64,000 nt of DNA from Bretschneidera sinensis (GCA_023935145.1 CM043703.1:27404227-27468226); one strand, 5' to 3'; shown: positions 20,517-34,131, counted from the stretch's first letter. Program-made: numbers and translations. The notes: generated from the sequence alone by a model not told the origin.

Positions 20517-21190
20517 ATGAGGAAATTTGTGAATTCGCAGACCATTTTATCAGTGAGTTCTTGGAGGTGCAAGACCGATATTCAGCTTCAAAATGTACGG
20601 GCCACTAGCTGGAGACCTACTGCTAGGGGTTGGGTTAGACTAAATATTGATGGGGCAGTGTCTTCCCAACAGGGCTATGATAGGAATTGTTTGGGACGAG
20701 AATTGAGAGTTTCTGGCTGCAATGTCTTGTAAGATTAATAGCATAGTAGATCCAGAGTTTGAAGAAGCAATGCCAATGAGAGAGGCGATTGACTTTGCTG
20801 AGGGATTGGGCTTGCAGCATGTCGTTTTGAGACTGATTGCCTTCGTGTGTATCAGACAGGTCAGAGAGATGCTAAGGGTTGGAGACCCCAAATAACAAAA
20901 TGACCCAATACTTAATAAAAGGTCAAATCACAAGATTTTAATAATTGATGAAATCAAGTTTATTTCCAACAGGATTTGTTCACAATGGATTCTGTTATTA
21001 ATGATATCGAAGCTCTCCTTGGGAACTTCTGTGCGTGGAAGATTTTTCATGCAGCTAGAACATGTAATGAAGCAGCGCATTCCTTATCCAAGAATACTAC
21101 TATCGAGTAGCGTTGTTTGGTTAGAGGATGCACTAAATTTTCTAGCTCCTTTAATTTTAAAGGAGTCCATGTTTTGAGTTTTGACAGTAA
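20517..21190 (+). pseudogene. RNase H-like (RVT_3) pseudogene, unit 2
   Basis: Three coding pieces resemble the plant RNase H-like domain found at the end of non-LTR retrotransposons and in related host genes. The first holds WRPTARGW and the catalytic-Asp motif NIDGA. The second, one frame away, holds IVDPEFEEA and AMP/AMA-REAIDFAEGLGL with the catalytic Glu, then TDCL with the second Asp. The third holds AWKIFHAARTCNEAAH. Between pieces two and three lies an AT-rich stretch ending in tttccaacag, like an intron acceptor. The frameshift after CNVL, a missing base near 20825 and a stop near 21107 break it. An intact product would cut RNA in RNA-DNA hybrids. It could be a captured host exon set or a LINE remnant. 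Confidence 0.6.
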
Positions 21191-21857
21191 ATGAAAATTT
21201 ATGTTCCTTCTCTAAAAAAATAGGAAAAATTACATTTAGCCACCTATAGTGTTACTTAACCGACACATAAGAACCCGTAGTTTCAAAATATATGAACTTT
21301 TGGATTTAAGAATACAGATATCCCCACCGATAAATAACTGTTATAAAAATTTGTTATCTCCCGTCATCCCCCCATACACATCTGCATCTTTTAATAAATA
21401 TCGCCATAGTACCCTTGACAGATACCTTTCACAAACCAAAGCAAAGTCAGATTTAAAAGCAAAACTGGATGCTTCAACACGTTTTCAATCTGTATCTTTG
21501 AGTAACAAACAAGGGAAATTCATGGACGCTTTCTTTTCCTTTTTGTTTCTTCTTTCACTACCAAAAATAATTCAGATCTTCTATGGTAAGAATCAGTTTG
21601 GCATAGAAACTAAGTGTGTGTTTATCAATTGTTGTGACAAACTCCATTGATGTATATACAAATGTCTGACTTCACGCGTTTTCAGCTCAAGCACCACTTA
21701 TTGTGCCATCTTTTGAGAATAACAATTACATTTCTTTTATCAAAATTAGTATTTTGATTCTGAGCAAAACACAGATTTGAGTTCGTCTAAACAATTTCCA
21801 GTTCCACAATACCCGACAAATAATGTAGACAGGATATCACCTTGACAGTGTTTGTTT

Positions 21858-22052
21858 TTATATCTTTCTCTGATAACGAAGTAGTAGTAAAATGGTATAA
21901 TTAAAACCCAAGCAAACCGCTCCGATCCAAATGCAAAGGCTTCGCCCATTCAATCCCATCTTCTGATTCTTGAACCCACCATCCCTAAAACCCCTGCGGA
22001 GAGAATATGAGGCTGAAGAAGATGGGGGGAGTGTATGAGCTGTTACCGTCAA
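21858..22052 (-). pseudogene. Short conserved minus-strand reading frame with a hydrophobic end (unknown)
   Basis: About 64 codons: a polar start (TLPPSSSASY, RRGFRDGGFKNQK) followed by a hydrophobic stretch (CIWIGAVCLGFNY, ILLLL) that could be a membrane segment. Related frames occur at 49209-49400 in unit 6 and, frameshifted, near 59061-59246 in unit 7; unit 1 is rearranged here. It could be the first exon of a membrane-anchored protein captured in the unit, or chance openness in a duplicated segment. No family recognised. Confidence 0.25.
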
Positions 22053-22635
22053 CAGTCCTGTGAATTCAATAAATTTCGTAAATCAACACCCCATGCCTCT
22101 AAAAAATTAATACTCTTTCCAATCTCTCATCTCCATTTTGTAAAAATGTTCAATGATCTTCCCATCACTAGCTTCATATATAGGTTATTCCCATATGCTT
22201 TCCCAACTTCATATAACTATGTACACATCAAGGGCATCAACAAGAGCTCTGTTCTGATCGATGACATCAGATCTAGGAGAAGAGAGACAAAGGGATTTAA
22301 GAAAGATAACCAGATCCAGGAGAAATAAGCCGTCCTTGTGGGTATGGAGGGATTCTGTCGCAAGGGGGGAAGACAGAGAATGTGTGTGATGAAATGTTAA
22401 CTTATCATCTGATAGGTTAATTTAAACGGGTGCAATTGAGTCTTTCACTAATTTATGTTAATATGTAACAGAGGCGTGACAGTCAATCCTGGTCAAAGAG
22501 GATATCTGTATTTTTTGAAACTACGAGTCCTTATTTGTAGGTAGGCCAGATTATAGGTGGCAAAATGTAATTTTCCTAAAAAAATATTATAAGGAACGAT
22601 TGGATCCACTGCAACATCTATTAAAATGCCTTAGG

Positions 22636-23675
22636 AAAATATTTAACGTTACCTACAATTTCGATCCCTAAGTTTGAGACAGATAATAATTTAGTCCTCG
22701 ATGTTCTGCATTTTTCAATTAAATCCTAAAAGTTTAAATGCATCAATGTAGTGCTTTTTACTAATTTTGTAAAAAAATGGAATAATTATTTATTTAACAA
22801 AATTAATAATTTAATTAAAAGATAAAAAATCTTCCCTCTCCTACATCCTCTGTACTCACTTCCTCCTCCTTTTGTTTCTCTCTTGCAATAGATCATACGT
22901 GATAAGAGAGTGGCTTCATGAAGTGCGCGCCATGATGTGCCCTTGTCTGCCGTGGTGCATATTGTGACCACGTCTAACAGTGCGTGCAGATCGTAGCTTT
23001 GTCTCTTAGGGCAGATCGTGACCCATCGCAGTGAAGGGTTCTGTCCACCAGCCCAAATATAGCCTTAAGTTGTGAAAGGGGAGAAAGATGGAAAAGGTAA
23101 GCGAGGAGAGAGAGAGGTGGAAAAGGTAGAGAAAGAGATTGTCATGAGTGTGTAGAGAGAAGAGATTTTTTTAGAACTTAATCAAGAAAAACATGCACAC
23201 ACACAATTAAGGGAAAAATAGATAGTTACATAAAAGACTGAAACACACACCAACTATAAAAAATACCCAACTTTACGACCGCAGAATGATGCTTTTATGT
23301 AACTCTCCTTGATAATATCTTTTTGAGTGGGATGGACCGTTTTTTCCAGGAACTGTTTTGTTCCTTTTCATTTTTTTGAGGATTTGATCCAGAAACATAT
23401 GCAAAGTAGGAAGAGAAATTAGGGTTATGGAATTTTTATTTTATTTTCATGTATTCTATTATTATATTAATATTAATGTTTTAATTAAATAAATAGTTAC
23501 AAAAATAAATTTTCTCTTAGTTCGTTTGACAGAGTTAGTAAGCAATTCGACAATGAATCAGTTATTGAAAAGTTAGAGGATTTAATTTCAAAAATTAAAA
23601 AAGAATTGAGGATTAAATTATTATCTATGCTTAAGTTTAATGACCAAAGTGTAAATAACCCAATATTTAACATTT
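22636..23675. mobile_element. Long-TIR element candidate, unit 3 copy
   Basis: Second copy of the element at 910-1970, with the same inverted ends (gacagataataatttag at the left, attaaattattatctatg at the right) and the same GC-richer core (about 22910-23060). Several small indels separate the copies. No transposase. Confidence 0.6.
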
Positions 23676-26600
23676 TGTTAAAAAGGCAAGAAATAATCCG
23701 AAAAAAGATATTATAACACTGCATAAGGAATTAAAAGTTGTTAATTATGGTCGCATCCAGGATGCCTTTGCAAAACAAAATTGCCTTATGTGGTGGAAAT
23801 ATACTTTCGGTGGTAAATTTCATACTTCTGATGACGAAACACTTACTTTTAGTGGTATTTTTTTTTTATTTTAACCACCAATATTATTATTTTTACCACC
23901 AGAAGCATAAATTTACCCTCAAAAGTATAAGTTTTATCGGGTAGACTCCACCGTTAAGGTGGGATCTAGATTACCTTTCCAAACAATAAAAAAGAGATAA
24001 TTGCCTTAAGTGGGAAAAATAAACTTTCGGTGATAAATTCATATTTTTTTATGTTAAAACACAAACATTTTCAATGGTAAAACTGTTTTTCTTATCATCA
24101 ATATTTTTATTTTTATCACAGAAGTATAAATTAACCATAAAAAACATGTTTTGCCACAAAATGTGTAAGTAAGACAAATTATTTTTTTTTTTCAAAGCAC
24201 CATAGACTCAAACATTAATCATTGATCCAAACTATAGTCTTTGTCCTAAATTAATGAACATAAGAGATTAAAACTCATTTCTCTTTCTTTTTCCCCAAAC
24301 GGCTATTTAATGAAACTAAATATTTAATGACAATGAGCAAATCATGAGAATTTTTTTTATGTGAATTTGTATCCTTTATGGTTGTGATTGTCTTCGTACT
24401 GTTCATGGTGAAATGGTGTAACCTTAACAAAATGAAATCTATTATTAAGATTGGGCAATTTTCACAACATCTAAAAAATTTAGATTATGAAAAGTAAAAA
24501 CAAAGACGTTATAATGACTGCTAGTCCCGCTTCGTTGGAACGTATTGATGCATGAACTGTCGTACAACAACGATTGGCCATCAAATTTTGTAGATTCCCT
24601 TAACACTAAAAATCTATCCTTGTGGTGCTGCTATTTTTTGTAACTGTAATCGAAAATTAGTAGATTTAAAGTAGGGCCCCCTCCAATCACACGTGCGGCA
24701 CGTGAGTATGGTAAGTCCGATGGAAGGCCATGAATCCAATGCCAAAATGTATATCTCATCGAGCATTTTTCAACGGTATCGATTATGTACTTTTACGACC
24801 ACCAGTTGGCTCGATATTACAATATGTCTCCAGAGGATAAAAAATTTAGTCCAAAACCTAATTGATATCGATTTGTTTGCATTAGGGACAATTCAAACAT
24901 TAAGGCTAGTTTTGTGAGACCTGAGAACTTTCATACACGTATACGCATATAATAAGAATAGTACGGGAATTACATGCATAAGTATTGTGTTAGGGGATTG
25001 TTTAAATTATTATCGATAAAGATCGGCCGAAGAGCTACTCACCTCGACTACCGTGGAGCTAAATGGACTACTGCCATATTAAAATAATCAAATAATGGCT
25101 ATTGAAGAACCAATATAATTGCATGTGAGAAGTTTAAACTTTCTAACAGTATTCTGAGCTAAAAGATGGCTATATTATAGGCTTATGCACGAGTATGGGT
25201 AATGAGATAGTATTGGTTTACATTGTAATTAAATTATCATTGTGTAACTTGTATATATCATCGTTTCCATAAAAAAATAAAAAAAAAACCTTTTTGTACA
25301 TAAGAGATTGAAACTCATTTCTATTCATTTTTTTATCTGTTCATTTTGTGTTCATGAGATTAAGTTAATAGAACTAATTATTTGTTGACATTGAGAAAAT
25401 AGTGAAAACCTTTTTCATGTGCATTTTAATCATTCATTGGATTATCTTGGTGTTGTTCATGGTAAGATGGTGGCCGCCTCATAAAAAATAAAATACTGTT
25501 AACATTGGACCACTTTAAAACATTTTATGGACATCTAAAAAATTTAGAATATGAAAGAAAAAGAAAAAAATGAGTGTGATAATGTTGACTAGTCAAGCCT
25601 CGAGCACCAAGTTTTCTAGATTCTCTTGACTCTAAAAATCCGAAATGGTGGTGGTTTCAATTTTTCGATAATCGTCATCGAAAAGTAGTAGCTAGATATA
25701 AAGTTCGGCATCGCACGGGCAGCATGTATGTCAAGTGGCGATGAACTCAGTGCCAGAATGTATATCTCATCGAGCTCTTTCAAACGATATCAAAATTGAA
25801 TTTTTCTAAACACCAATTAACCTGATATAGTACAAAATCTTCTGAAGATGAAAAATTAAGTCAAATATGTTGTAAAAAGGACATTTGAAACCAAGAAGTT
25901 AAGCATCTAAAATAACGCAAAACGCAAGGGAGATGAGTGGAACTTGTGCCACTTAGCTATTCTGCGGGTAGAACAAGAACTAAGCTCTGGCGCTTCTTAT
26001 GAAATCATTTTTCTTCAATTTTATTTATTCAATTAAATTGATTAATATAACAGCTAACTTAGAATTTTTAATACCATACAACAATATATAAAACTAGAAA
26101 AATCATCTATATTCCATTTAATAATTATATATATTTCTAATATAAAATATATAAATATAAATACGCTTTCGAGACACACTCGATCTTAACATTTTATGAA
26201 ATTTGACGCTCTCGTGCTCCCCCTCCCACTCTCTCTCGTGCTCAACGATCTTGTATCCTAGATTTCAATCCCATCATTACTTCCATTACTTAATTAATAC
26301 TCCTATTTAATTTACACAAAACCATGAGGAAGTAACTTGAATAAAACTAAACTTCAAGGAGGTATAGTGAGCAGTATTCCAAACCATAAGAGGGTGAATT
26401 TAAATTAATTCTATAAAATATGTACAATGTTGCACTGTGGATTTTTGCACTCTAAACTGGCACCTTTTCTTTTAACAACAATTAAATAAATGAAAATTAA
26501 GATAAATTTTTCTAAAAAAAGATCAATTAAGTTTAGTTGAAATGGCATATACACGAACGCATTTTGAAAAATCTTTAATTCTGGTCATCTAGAATTTGTT

Positions 26601-26900
26601 AGTCCGGCTTAAAAAAAGTAATATTGTCATTATCAAATCTGACATCAGTGTATACGTACAAAATATACGAGGTAAAGATAGAAATGCCCATATTTAAATT
26701 GTAACACGTATAACAATCTTTTTAGTATAAATATCACCTTTAAAACAATTTTAATCGTTGTCCCGACCCTTCAACCCTTTCTATTCAATAAGGTTTTTCC
26801 ACCAACATGCTTCTACCATTGATATAACAATAGTAACCTCATATGTAAGTATCTTCAACAAATGTTTTTGAGCTAGCTTGTGTTTGAAGTGTCGCATGTA

Positions 26901-27007
26901 GGCGTTGTTTGGAACATGCTTTAAGTTCAACTTAAAACAAAAAAATTGCACTTGTTAGGCCTTTTTTTTGCTTTAAGTTGTATTTAAAACTTGTACCAAA
27001 CAGCGCC
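26901..27007. mobile_element. Hairpin MITE-I, unit 3 copy
   Basis: Same inverted ends as unit 2, with one base change at each end (ggcgttgtttggaac and gtaccaaacagcgcc). Confidence 0.6.
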
Positions 27008-27492
27008 ATACTCATCTTTCTTCTTTCTTTTCATGTGTGTTTCTTAATCAAAGTCGCAAAAAGAAAAAAAAAATCAACAATTGTACGTGTGCTAAATTCT
27101 CTCATTAATATCTTGGTTGCTGTTCTGATAGATTGATTATATATTAGGTGTATATTAAAATACATGTTAGTTACTTGTTTGTGAAACATTATAATGATGA
27201 GCTTCTTGAAATGAAATTGCTATTTGACAATAGATATCAAGCCTTTAGACTTGAACTTATAAATGTCAAATATTTGATTCTTTGCGAAGAAACATTTTCT
27301 CCATTTCATTTTATTTTTTGCTTTGTTGTCTATAACTTTTTTATTTGGTATTTTATTGTTAGGCCATTGGATGTTTCTTCTCTTACCCAAATTACGTTTT
27401 TCTTCCATTAAATTTAATTAAAATATAAGAAATGGTTGACAATTTCTAGATATCCTCATCAATTTGCAGTGTGCATAAGCTCGCATAAACAT

Positions 27493-27493
27493 C

Positions 27494-27530
<37 letters not shown>
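27493..27530. repeat. (CT)n(TA)n microsatellite
   Basis: About nine CT followed by ten TA repeats, at the position of the pure TA tract in unit 2. Confidence 0.9.
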
Positions 27531-27531
<1 letters not shown>

Positions 27532-28016
27532 TTCATATTATAACACATTATTGTTCCACAAATCTAAATAAAAAAATTTACAATATTAATACTTGAAATA
27601 GTGCCAAGATTTCACATATCAATGACAATTATATCCATCACATACATAGTAAACTAACCAAAGGAAGAAAAAGCTATTCAATACGTATAAAAATGGAGTC
27701 TGAAAAGAAAAAAAAATGGTAATTTTTTTTTTTTCATTTTCTTGCCTGATGGAATGTGATTGTGACATTCCTTATGAGAAATAATGTAAATGGAGAAAAT
27801 TCAATGAATTTTAAGAGGATAGTAGGAATGATGACGCTGAGATTCCATATATAAATTGCATTAATTAGATTACTTCATCTTGATAGATTACAATTAAATT
27901 TCAAATTTTTATTCTGTTGTTTACATTCTGCAATGTGGTAGGCTAAACACTATATATACTAATGGCATTGTACAAAGTTTACACAAACAAAATTACAAAA
28001 ACTTGAGATGAACCAT

Positions 28017-28263
28017 GGTCGGTTGGTGATTTACCAAAAAAACAGTTGATGGAATAACATTTATTCTTTGGTTTTATGGTAAATCTTTAATCCGATTAGA
28101 GTTTAATTCTACGAGGAAGATGCTAAGATCCTTTAGCATGTATAAAGTTTAAGCTCACTTAAATAGTTTTTCTTTTATTTTCAATGTGATTTATGTCCTA
28201 AGTATCAATTTTTTTCTTTCTCCATTTTTTAAGTGACTTAAAAGAAAAATTCGCTAACCGACC
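28017..28263. mobile_element. MITE-M candidate, unit 3 copy
   Basis: Same ends as the unit 2 copy (ggtcggttggtgattt, ctaaccgacc) and the same length. Confidence 0.55.
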
Positions 28264-28496
28264 ACCATTAGTGTGTGGATTTAATCTCCTTTGAGATTCA
28301 AAATCATTTTCACCAACTTTCTTATTGTTTGGAAATTGACAAAAATCTTCTTATATATTTTGTCTATCTTTGACCTCATAGATTCATGACCATACTTGCG
28401 GCTATGTTGCAGCCCAGTGGTTGCCAGAAGTGCGACTGAAATAGCCTACAAATCCAAGCTAGTTTTTTTTTTTGTTAAATAAAAATCCTTGGCTAG

Positions 28497-29328
28497 TGTT
28501 GGTATTTGTCTAAGGATTAAACGGGTTGAAGAGTTCAGCATCAGGTCCAGGTGTGAGCCACCGCACCCACTAACAAAGGAGGAAGTCCAGGGAGGTGTGC
28601 ACCACGGCACAGCCTCCCCCGCGACGCTCTGCAAGGATGATGACTTGGAGGAGTTTTTGCTCTGTGTGCGCTGCGGCGAACCCTGTTCTACGCCGCGGCG
28701 CCAGACACACCTTTTTCTTCCTGATCAGCACTTTGGATTGGTGCGTGGGACTTAGTTAAAACGCACAAGATCATTTAAACTTGTTAAAGGGCTATGATTG
28801 ATTGGTCATCAAGATCTAAGGGTTGAGATTGACTTCAATATTGGTTCAAGAAATGGTTGCACTATATAAAGGATCATCTAGGAGCAATAACATAATGTGT
28901 GTGAAATAGAACACATGGTGTGTGAGAGTGCAAAGACACTAAACACAAGAGAGACTCATTCAAGAGAGGCTGGTTGTTTAGAGAGAGAGTAGTCTAGACT
29001 GGGGATTCATGGGCTTTGTAATTGGAATTTTCTTGGGGAAAATTCCAGAGAAATACTTAGTTCTTATCACTTTCTTTTCCTCTTCTATTGTTCTTTAAGA
29101 AGAAGAGGGTTCTTGATGAGGTGTTGCTGTAATTGTAAGAACTCAATTGATTTAGTGCAGAGAGCTCGGAGGAGCTCACGGGGACGTAGGCACATTGCCG
29201 AACCTCGATAACAATTGCTTGTGTTCTTTCTTTGATTGGTTTGATTCTTGTTTATTACAAGTCATTCTAGACTTGGGTGTTTGGAAAGATCACAACCTGG
29301 GATTCCGCAAGAACGTGATTTTCCAACA
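28497..29328 (+). repeat. Element B 5' LTR (832 bp)
   Basis: TGTTGG...CCAACA, with TATA-like ctatataaagg near 28861 and the conserved aggcacattgccgaacctcg motif near 29189-29208. Confidence 0.92.
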
Positions 29329-29329
29329 G

Positions 29330-29341
29330 TGGCATCAGAGC
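29330..29341 (+). other. Element B primer-binding site
   Basis: TGGCATCAGAGC one base after the LTR, an initiator-Met-tRNA complement with one mismatch (C for T at position 4) relative to element A. Confidence 0.88.
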
Positions 29342-29564
29342 TACAACAGCGGGTATCAAAGCTGGAACAAAGGGTATCGGAGGAAGACTCCAAGAATCAA
29401 AGAAAACTTCTTGGATGATTCAAGAACGGTGCTAAGATCAAGATCTGATCGTGTTATTAAGGTTCAAGAATGGTGTTGTGATCAAGATTTGATCGTGTTC
29501 TTGGGATTTTGAAGTTGGAAAGCAATTGTGGGGGCTGCATAAATCTTGGGATTTTCTTCGTAAG

Positions 29565-32500
29565 ATGGGTTCAAACTTCATTGTTGAGAAGTTTGACAGA
29601 AAGGGAGACTTTTTCCTTTGGATGCGAAAAATAAAGTGGTTCTTATGCAACAAAAGGTGGACTTGGCAATTGGAGAAGATGACGATCTTTTAGTAAGTAT
29701 CACGAAGCTCCAGCGGAATGAGATGAAGAAGATGGTGTACAGCACCATCTTGCTGCACATGTCAGATAGTGTGACAAGGGAGTGCGGAGACTCGAAAAAT
29801 CCAGCTGTCATTTGGAAGAAACTAGATGAGTTACTTCTTACCAAGACTCTGCCTAATAAAATTTATCTTCTGAAACACATCTTTACTTTTAAAATGGATC
29901 CTAATAAAGAGTTGCAAGATAATCTTGATGTGTTTAATAAACTAGTTCAAGATTTGGCTAGTTGTAGTATAAAATTCTTGGACGAACAATTGGCTATTAT
30001 TTTCTTGAATTCTCTTCCTGATTTTATTGAAAGCTTGATTAATGCTATTGAATATGGAAGAGATACACTAACCAAAGAAATTGTGATTAATGTTGTAAGG
30101 GCTCATGATTTCAAAGCCAAGATGAGGGAAACATCAAGTGGAGAAGGGTTGCTCATTAGAGGAAGGCCAACAACTCTGTATAACAGCAACATACATGGCT
30201 ACTACTGGGACAAGCCATAGGGCAGAGGACAAAGCCATGGGAGAGCGCACTCTAAACTGAGATTTAGAGGAAAGAGATGCTACTACTACCATAAGGCGGG
30301 TCATTTCAAGAAAGATTGCGAGAAGATGATGAGGGATGAGAGAGGAAAATGCTATACCAATGATGGAGAGGCTTCAGTTGCTAAGGGAGAACAACAAGAT
30401 GATGTTCTTGTTGTGTGCTCAAATGTGAGCAAGTGGCAGGGCAGCAAGAAATGGATCTTGGATTCTGAGTGCACTTATCACATGTGCCCTCACAGGGATT
30501 GGTTCAAGAATTTCAAGGAAACCAATGATGGAAAGGTTTTCATGGGGAATAATACTTCTTTTTAAGTGAGGGGGATAGGAGACATCCAGTTGAGGATGTT
30601 TGATGGAGTCATAAGGCTGCTGAGGAATGTGAGATATCTTTCGGAATTGGGAAGAAATTTGATCTCATTGGGGCAACTAGATTCCATGGGGTACACATGC
30701 AAAGCAGATGGATGAAAGATCAAGGTAACCAAGGGATCTTTGATAGTGAACAAAGCGGTAATAAAGAATGGTCTCTATGAGATGATCGGAGACACTGACA
30801 TCAAGGATCAAGCAGCAAGCTTGATGGCTGAGATGGATAAGGCATCTCTTTAGCACAATCGCTTGGGACACATGACCGAAAAGGGCCTGCAAGTTCTCAG
30901 CAAGAACAGTCTACTTAACGGTGACAAAGTAGAGAAACTTGATTTCTGCGAATGTTGTGTTCATGGGAAACAACATTGGTTCAGCTTCAACATCGAAGTG
31001 CACAAGTCTAAGGGCATTCTTGACTACATTCATGCGGATCTTTCGGGACCAGCAAGAACACCAACACAATCAGATGCTTTGAATAACTTTGTGGTGTGGA
31101 AAAAGTTGCTGGAAACTCAAACGGGTAGGGTAGTTAAGGTTTTAAGAACCAATAATGGCTTAGAATTTTTTAATAAGGATTTTGATAAATTCTGTGAGTT
31201 AAATGGGATTCTAAGACATAGAACGGTTGTGAAAACCCCTCAGCAAAATGGAGTTGCTGAAAGGATGAATAGGACCCTTATGGAAAAGGTTAGGTGCATG
31301 TTAATTGGGTCCAGATTACCCAAATGTTTTTTTGGGAAAGCTATGTCTACTGCTGCGTATTTGGTTAATAGATTACCCTCTAGAGCTTTGGATCTCAAGA
31401 GTCCCAAAGAGATGTGGAGTGGTAAACCCCCTGAATTGAACAACCTTAGGACTTTTGGATGTGCTACATTTGCACATCAAAAGAATGATAAACTTAACCC
31501 AAGGTCTAGAAAATGTGTGTTTCTAGGATATGTGGAAGGGGTTAAGGGGTACAGGTTATGGTCTTTAGAGCAAAAAGGAACTAAACTCATAATAAGTAGG
31601 GATGTCATTTTTAATGAGCATTTATTTCCCTATTTGGAGAAAACTAACCCTACAGGGGATAGTGGGCAAACCAGCCCGGTATTTATGGAGCATAGCATCA
31701 AGGAAAATTCAGTTCATGTAGAGCAAGGAAGGCAAGAGGGTTTGGACCAGGTAGAGGCCATTGATGAAGGCCAAGCTCAGGACACTCAAGAGGAGGTTGA
31801 ACTAGAAGGGAATGATGCAAGGAATCGGAATGATTATCAGCTCACAAGGGACCGGGAAAAGAGGCTGGTCAAACCACCTTTGAGATATGGTTTTGCGGGT
31901 GCTAATGTAGCAGCTCCTTATTCAAAAGGAGGGATAAGTGAACCAGAAACTTACATTGATGCCATGGGATGTAAGGATTCATCAAGATGGAAGCTAGCTA
32001 TGGAGGAGGAAATGGATTCTTTGAGGAAGAACAACTTTTGGGAATTGGTGCACATTCCAGGAAAACAGAGAGTTGTGGATTGTAAATGGATTTACAAGAT
32101 CAAAGAAGGGAACACTCCATGGTATAAAGTCCGGTACAAGGCTAGGCTAGTGGCGAAGCGGTTCACGCAAAGAGAAGGCATAGATTTCACAGAAATTTTC
32201 TCATCGGTTGTGGCCAAGGTGGGAGGAAATGGTGATTATCCTCATCTATATCGTTGATATGCTGTTGGTTGGGAACAATAGGGAGATGATAGAAAGGTTG
32301 AAGTCTCAACTCAGTTCAGAGTTTGAGATGAAGGATCTTGGCCATTCACAGAAGATCATTGGGATAAGTATAATTCGAGAAAGGGAGAGAAACAGGTTGA
32401 AGGTTTCTCAGTCTTCCTACATAGAAAAGATGATATATAAGTTTTCTATGGACGATAGCAAACCAGTAAAGGTTCCCCTTGCTTGTCATTTCAAGTTCTC

Positions 32501-33217
32501 TAGCGATGAATGTCCAAGATCGGAGGCGGAGAAGAAGGAAATGGAGAAGGTCTCTTACTCTAGTGTGGTTGGATCAGTCATGTTCACCATGGTAAGCACT
32601 AGACTCGACATTGCTCATGCAATTAGTGTTCTCATCAGGTTTATGAGTAATCCTGGAAATGAGCATTAGCTTCGGTGAAGTGGTTGCTGAGGTGCTTGAA
32701 GGGAAACCTAGATGTGGGGCTTGTGTATGAGAAGAAGGGTATGTCCATCTTTATAGACGGTTATGCTGATTCGGAATATGGAGCAGACCAGGATAAGAGA
32801 AGATCGATTACCTCCTACTTCTTCAACTTAAACAGATGTTGTATAAGTTGGAAGGCTCAATTGCAGCCGGTGGTAGCACTCTCAACAACCGAGGCCGACT
32901 ACATAGCGTCAACGGAAGCCATAAAGGAGGCTATGTGGTGCAAAGGGTTGTTGGAAGAGTTGAAGGCCCTAAAAGAGCAGGTGGTGGTGTATTTGGATAG
33001 CCAAAGTGTGTTGCACTTGTGTAGGAACCTGGTGTTCTATGAGAGGACTAAGCATATGGATGTTCGGTATCATTTCGTTCGGAAAAATGTTACGAAATGA
33101 TGCATTCATGCTGACAAAGTCGCAACAGAAGAAAATCCTGTAGATTTAGGTACTAAAGTTATACCTTTAAGCAAGTTCAATCATTGCCTTGGACTTCTTA
33201 AGATTAGAGTCGGATGA
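29565..33217 (+). pseudogene. Element B gag-pol (degenerate)
   Basis: Starts at ATG 29565. A one-base loss near 29635 shifts the frame early in gag. Visible in order: gag (ALFxR-like N-terminus, DEQLAI), zinc knuckle CYYYHKAGHFKKDC (first Cys pair disrupted), protease remnant LDSECTYHM (Gly of DSG mutated to Glu), GAG-pre-integrase, integrase (HADLSGP, TPQQNGVAERMN) lacking 25 codons after TPTQ, RT N-terminus (WIYKIKEG, FTEIFSS), the RT-core deletion junction near 32215-32260, RT end, and RNase H (YADSEYGAD, TTEADYIAS). Stops lie near 30218, 30563, 30713, 30851 and 33098, and further frameshifts near 32240 and 32670. Cannot encode a working polyprotein. Confidence 0.88.
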
Positions 33218-33298
33218 TATGGTGACTCAAGTTGAGTTTGGATCCTGAGTTCTCTGCACAATAGGTTCGGGTTTAATCCCTTAGACAAAGGTAGAGAT

Positions 33299-34131
33299 TG
33301 TTGGTATTTGTCTAAGGAATAAACGGGTTGAAGAGTTCAACATCAGGTCCAGGTGTGCGCCGCGGCATAGGTGGTGTGCACTGCAGCCACCAGAAAAGGA
33401 GGAAGTCCAGGGAGGTGTGTGCCGCGATGGCACCCAGCAAGGATGAAGACCTGGAGGAGTTTCTGCCCTGTGTGCGCCGCGGCTAGCCCTGTTCTTGGCC
33501 GAGGTGCCAGGCACACCTGACGCTTCCTGATCAACACTTTGGATTGGTGTGTGGTAGTTGGTTAAAATGCACAAGATCACTTAGTCTTGTTAAAGGGCTA
33601 TGATGATTATTCCTCAAGATCTAAGGGTTGAGATTGACTTCAAGATTGGTTCAAGAAGTGGGCACTATATAAAGGATCATCTAGGAGCAATAACATTATG
33701 TGTGTGAAATAGAATACATGGTGTGTGAGGGTGCAAAGACACTAAACACAAGAGAGACTCATTCAGGATAGGCTGGTTGATTAGAGAGAGAGTAGTCTAG
33801 ATTAGGGATTCAAGGGCTTTGTAAATGGAATTTTCTTGGGGAAAATTCCAGGGAAACATGTAGTTCTTATCACTTTCTTTTTATCTTCTTTCATTCTTCA
33901 AGAACAAGAGAGTTCTTGAAGAGGTGTTGTTGTAATTGTAAGAACTCAATTGATTTAGTGCAGGGAGCTCGGAGGAGCTCACGGGGACGTAGGCACATTG
34001 CCGAACCTCGATAACAATTGCTTGTTCTCTTTCTTTGATTGGTTTGATTCCTGTTTATTACAAGTCATTCTAGACTTGGGTGTTTGGAAAGATCACAACC
34101 TGGGATTCTGCAAGAAGGTGATTTTCCAACA
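33299..34131 (+). repeat. Element B 3' LTR (833 bp)
   Basis: TGTTGG...CCAACA, followed by the GCTAG duplication. Its last ~320 bp (from 33815) are the start of a tandem duplication that copied the LTR tail with downstream unit sequence. Confidence 0.92.

Larger units (their letters stand above)
16822..21722. repeat. Array unit 2 (G block to right block)
   Basis: Begins within the G subrepeat at the copia C LTR and runs uninterrupted through the hairpin MITE, microsatellite, second MITE, AT-rich spacer, RNase H-like pseudogene and right block to the start of unit 3. It is the cleanest copy of the unit's right two-thirds and preserves the empty GCTAG site at 19617-19621. Units 2 and 3 join without an intervening element, showing the head-to-tail arrangement directly. 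Confidence 0.85.
28497..34131 (+). mobile_element. Complete family-1 copia element B (older)
   Basis: A 5635 bp element with both LTRs and the 5 bp target duplication GCTAG (28492-28496 and 34132-34136); the empty site is present in three other units. The LTRs differ clearly more than those of element A, including a ~20 bp indel in the GC-rich part of U3, so it is older. The internal region has a primer site, degenerate gag-pol and the tract acaaaggtagagat. It lacks the RT core like all family-1 copies here, but keeps the RNase H and post-RT stretches that A and D have lost. It shares its insertion with the truncated copy in unit 1. Confidence 0.93.
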
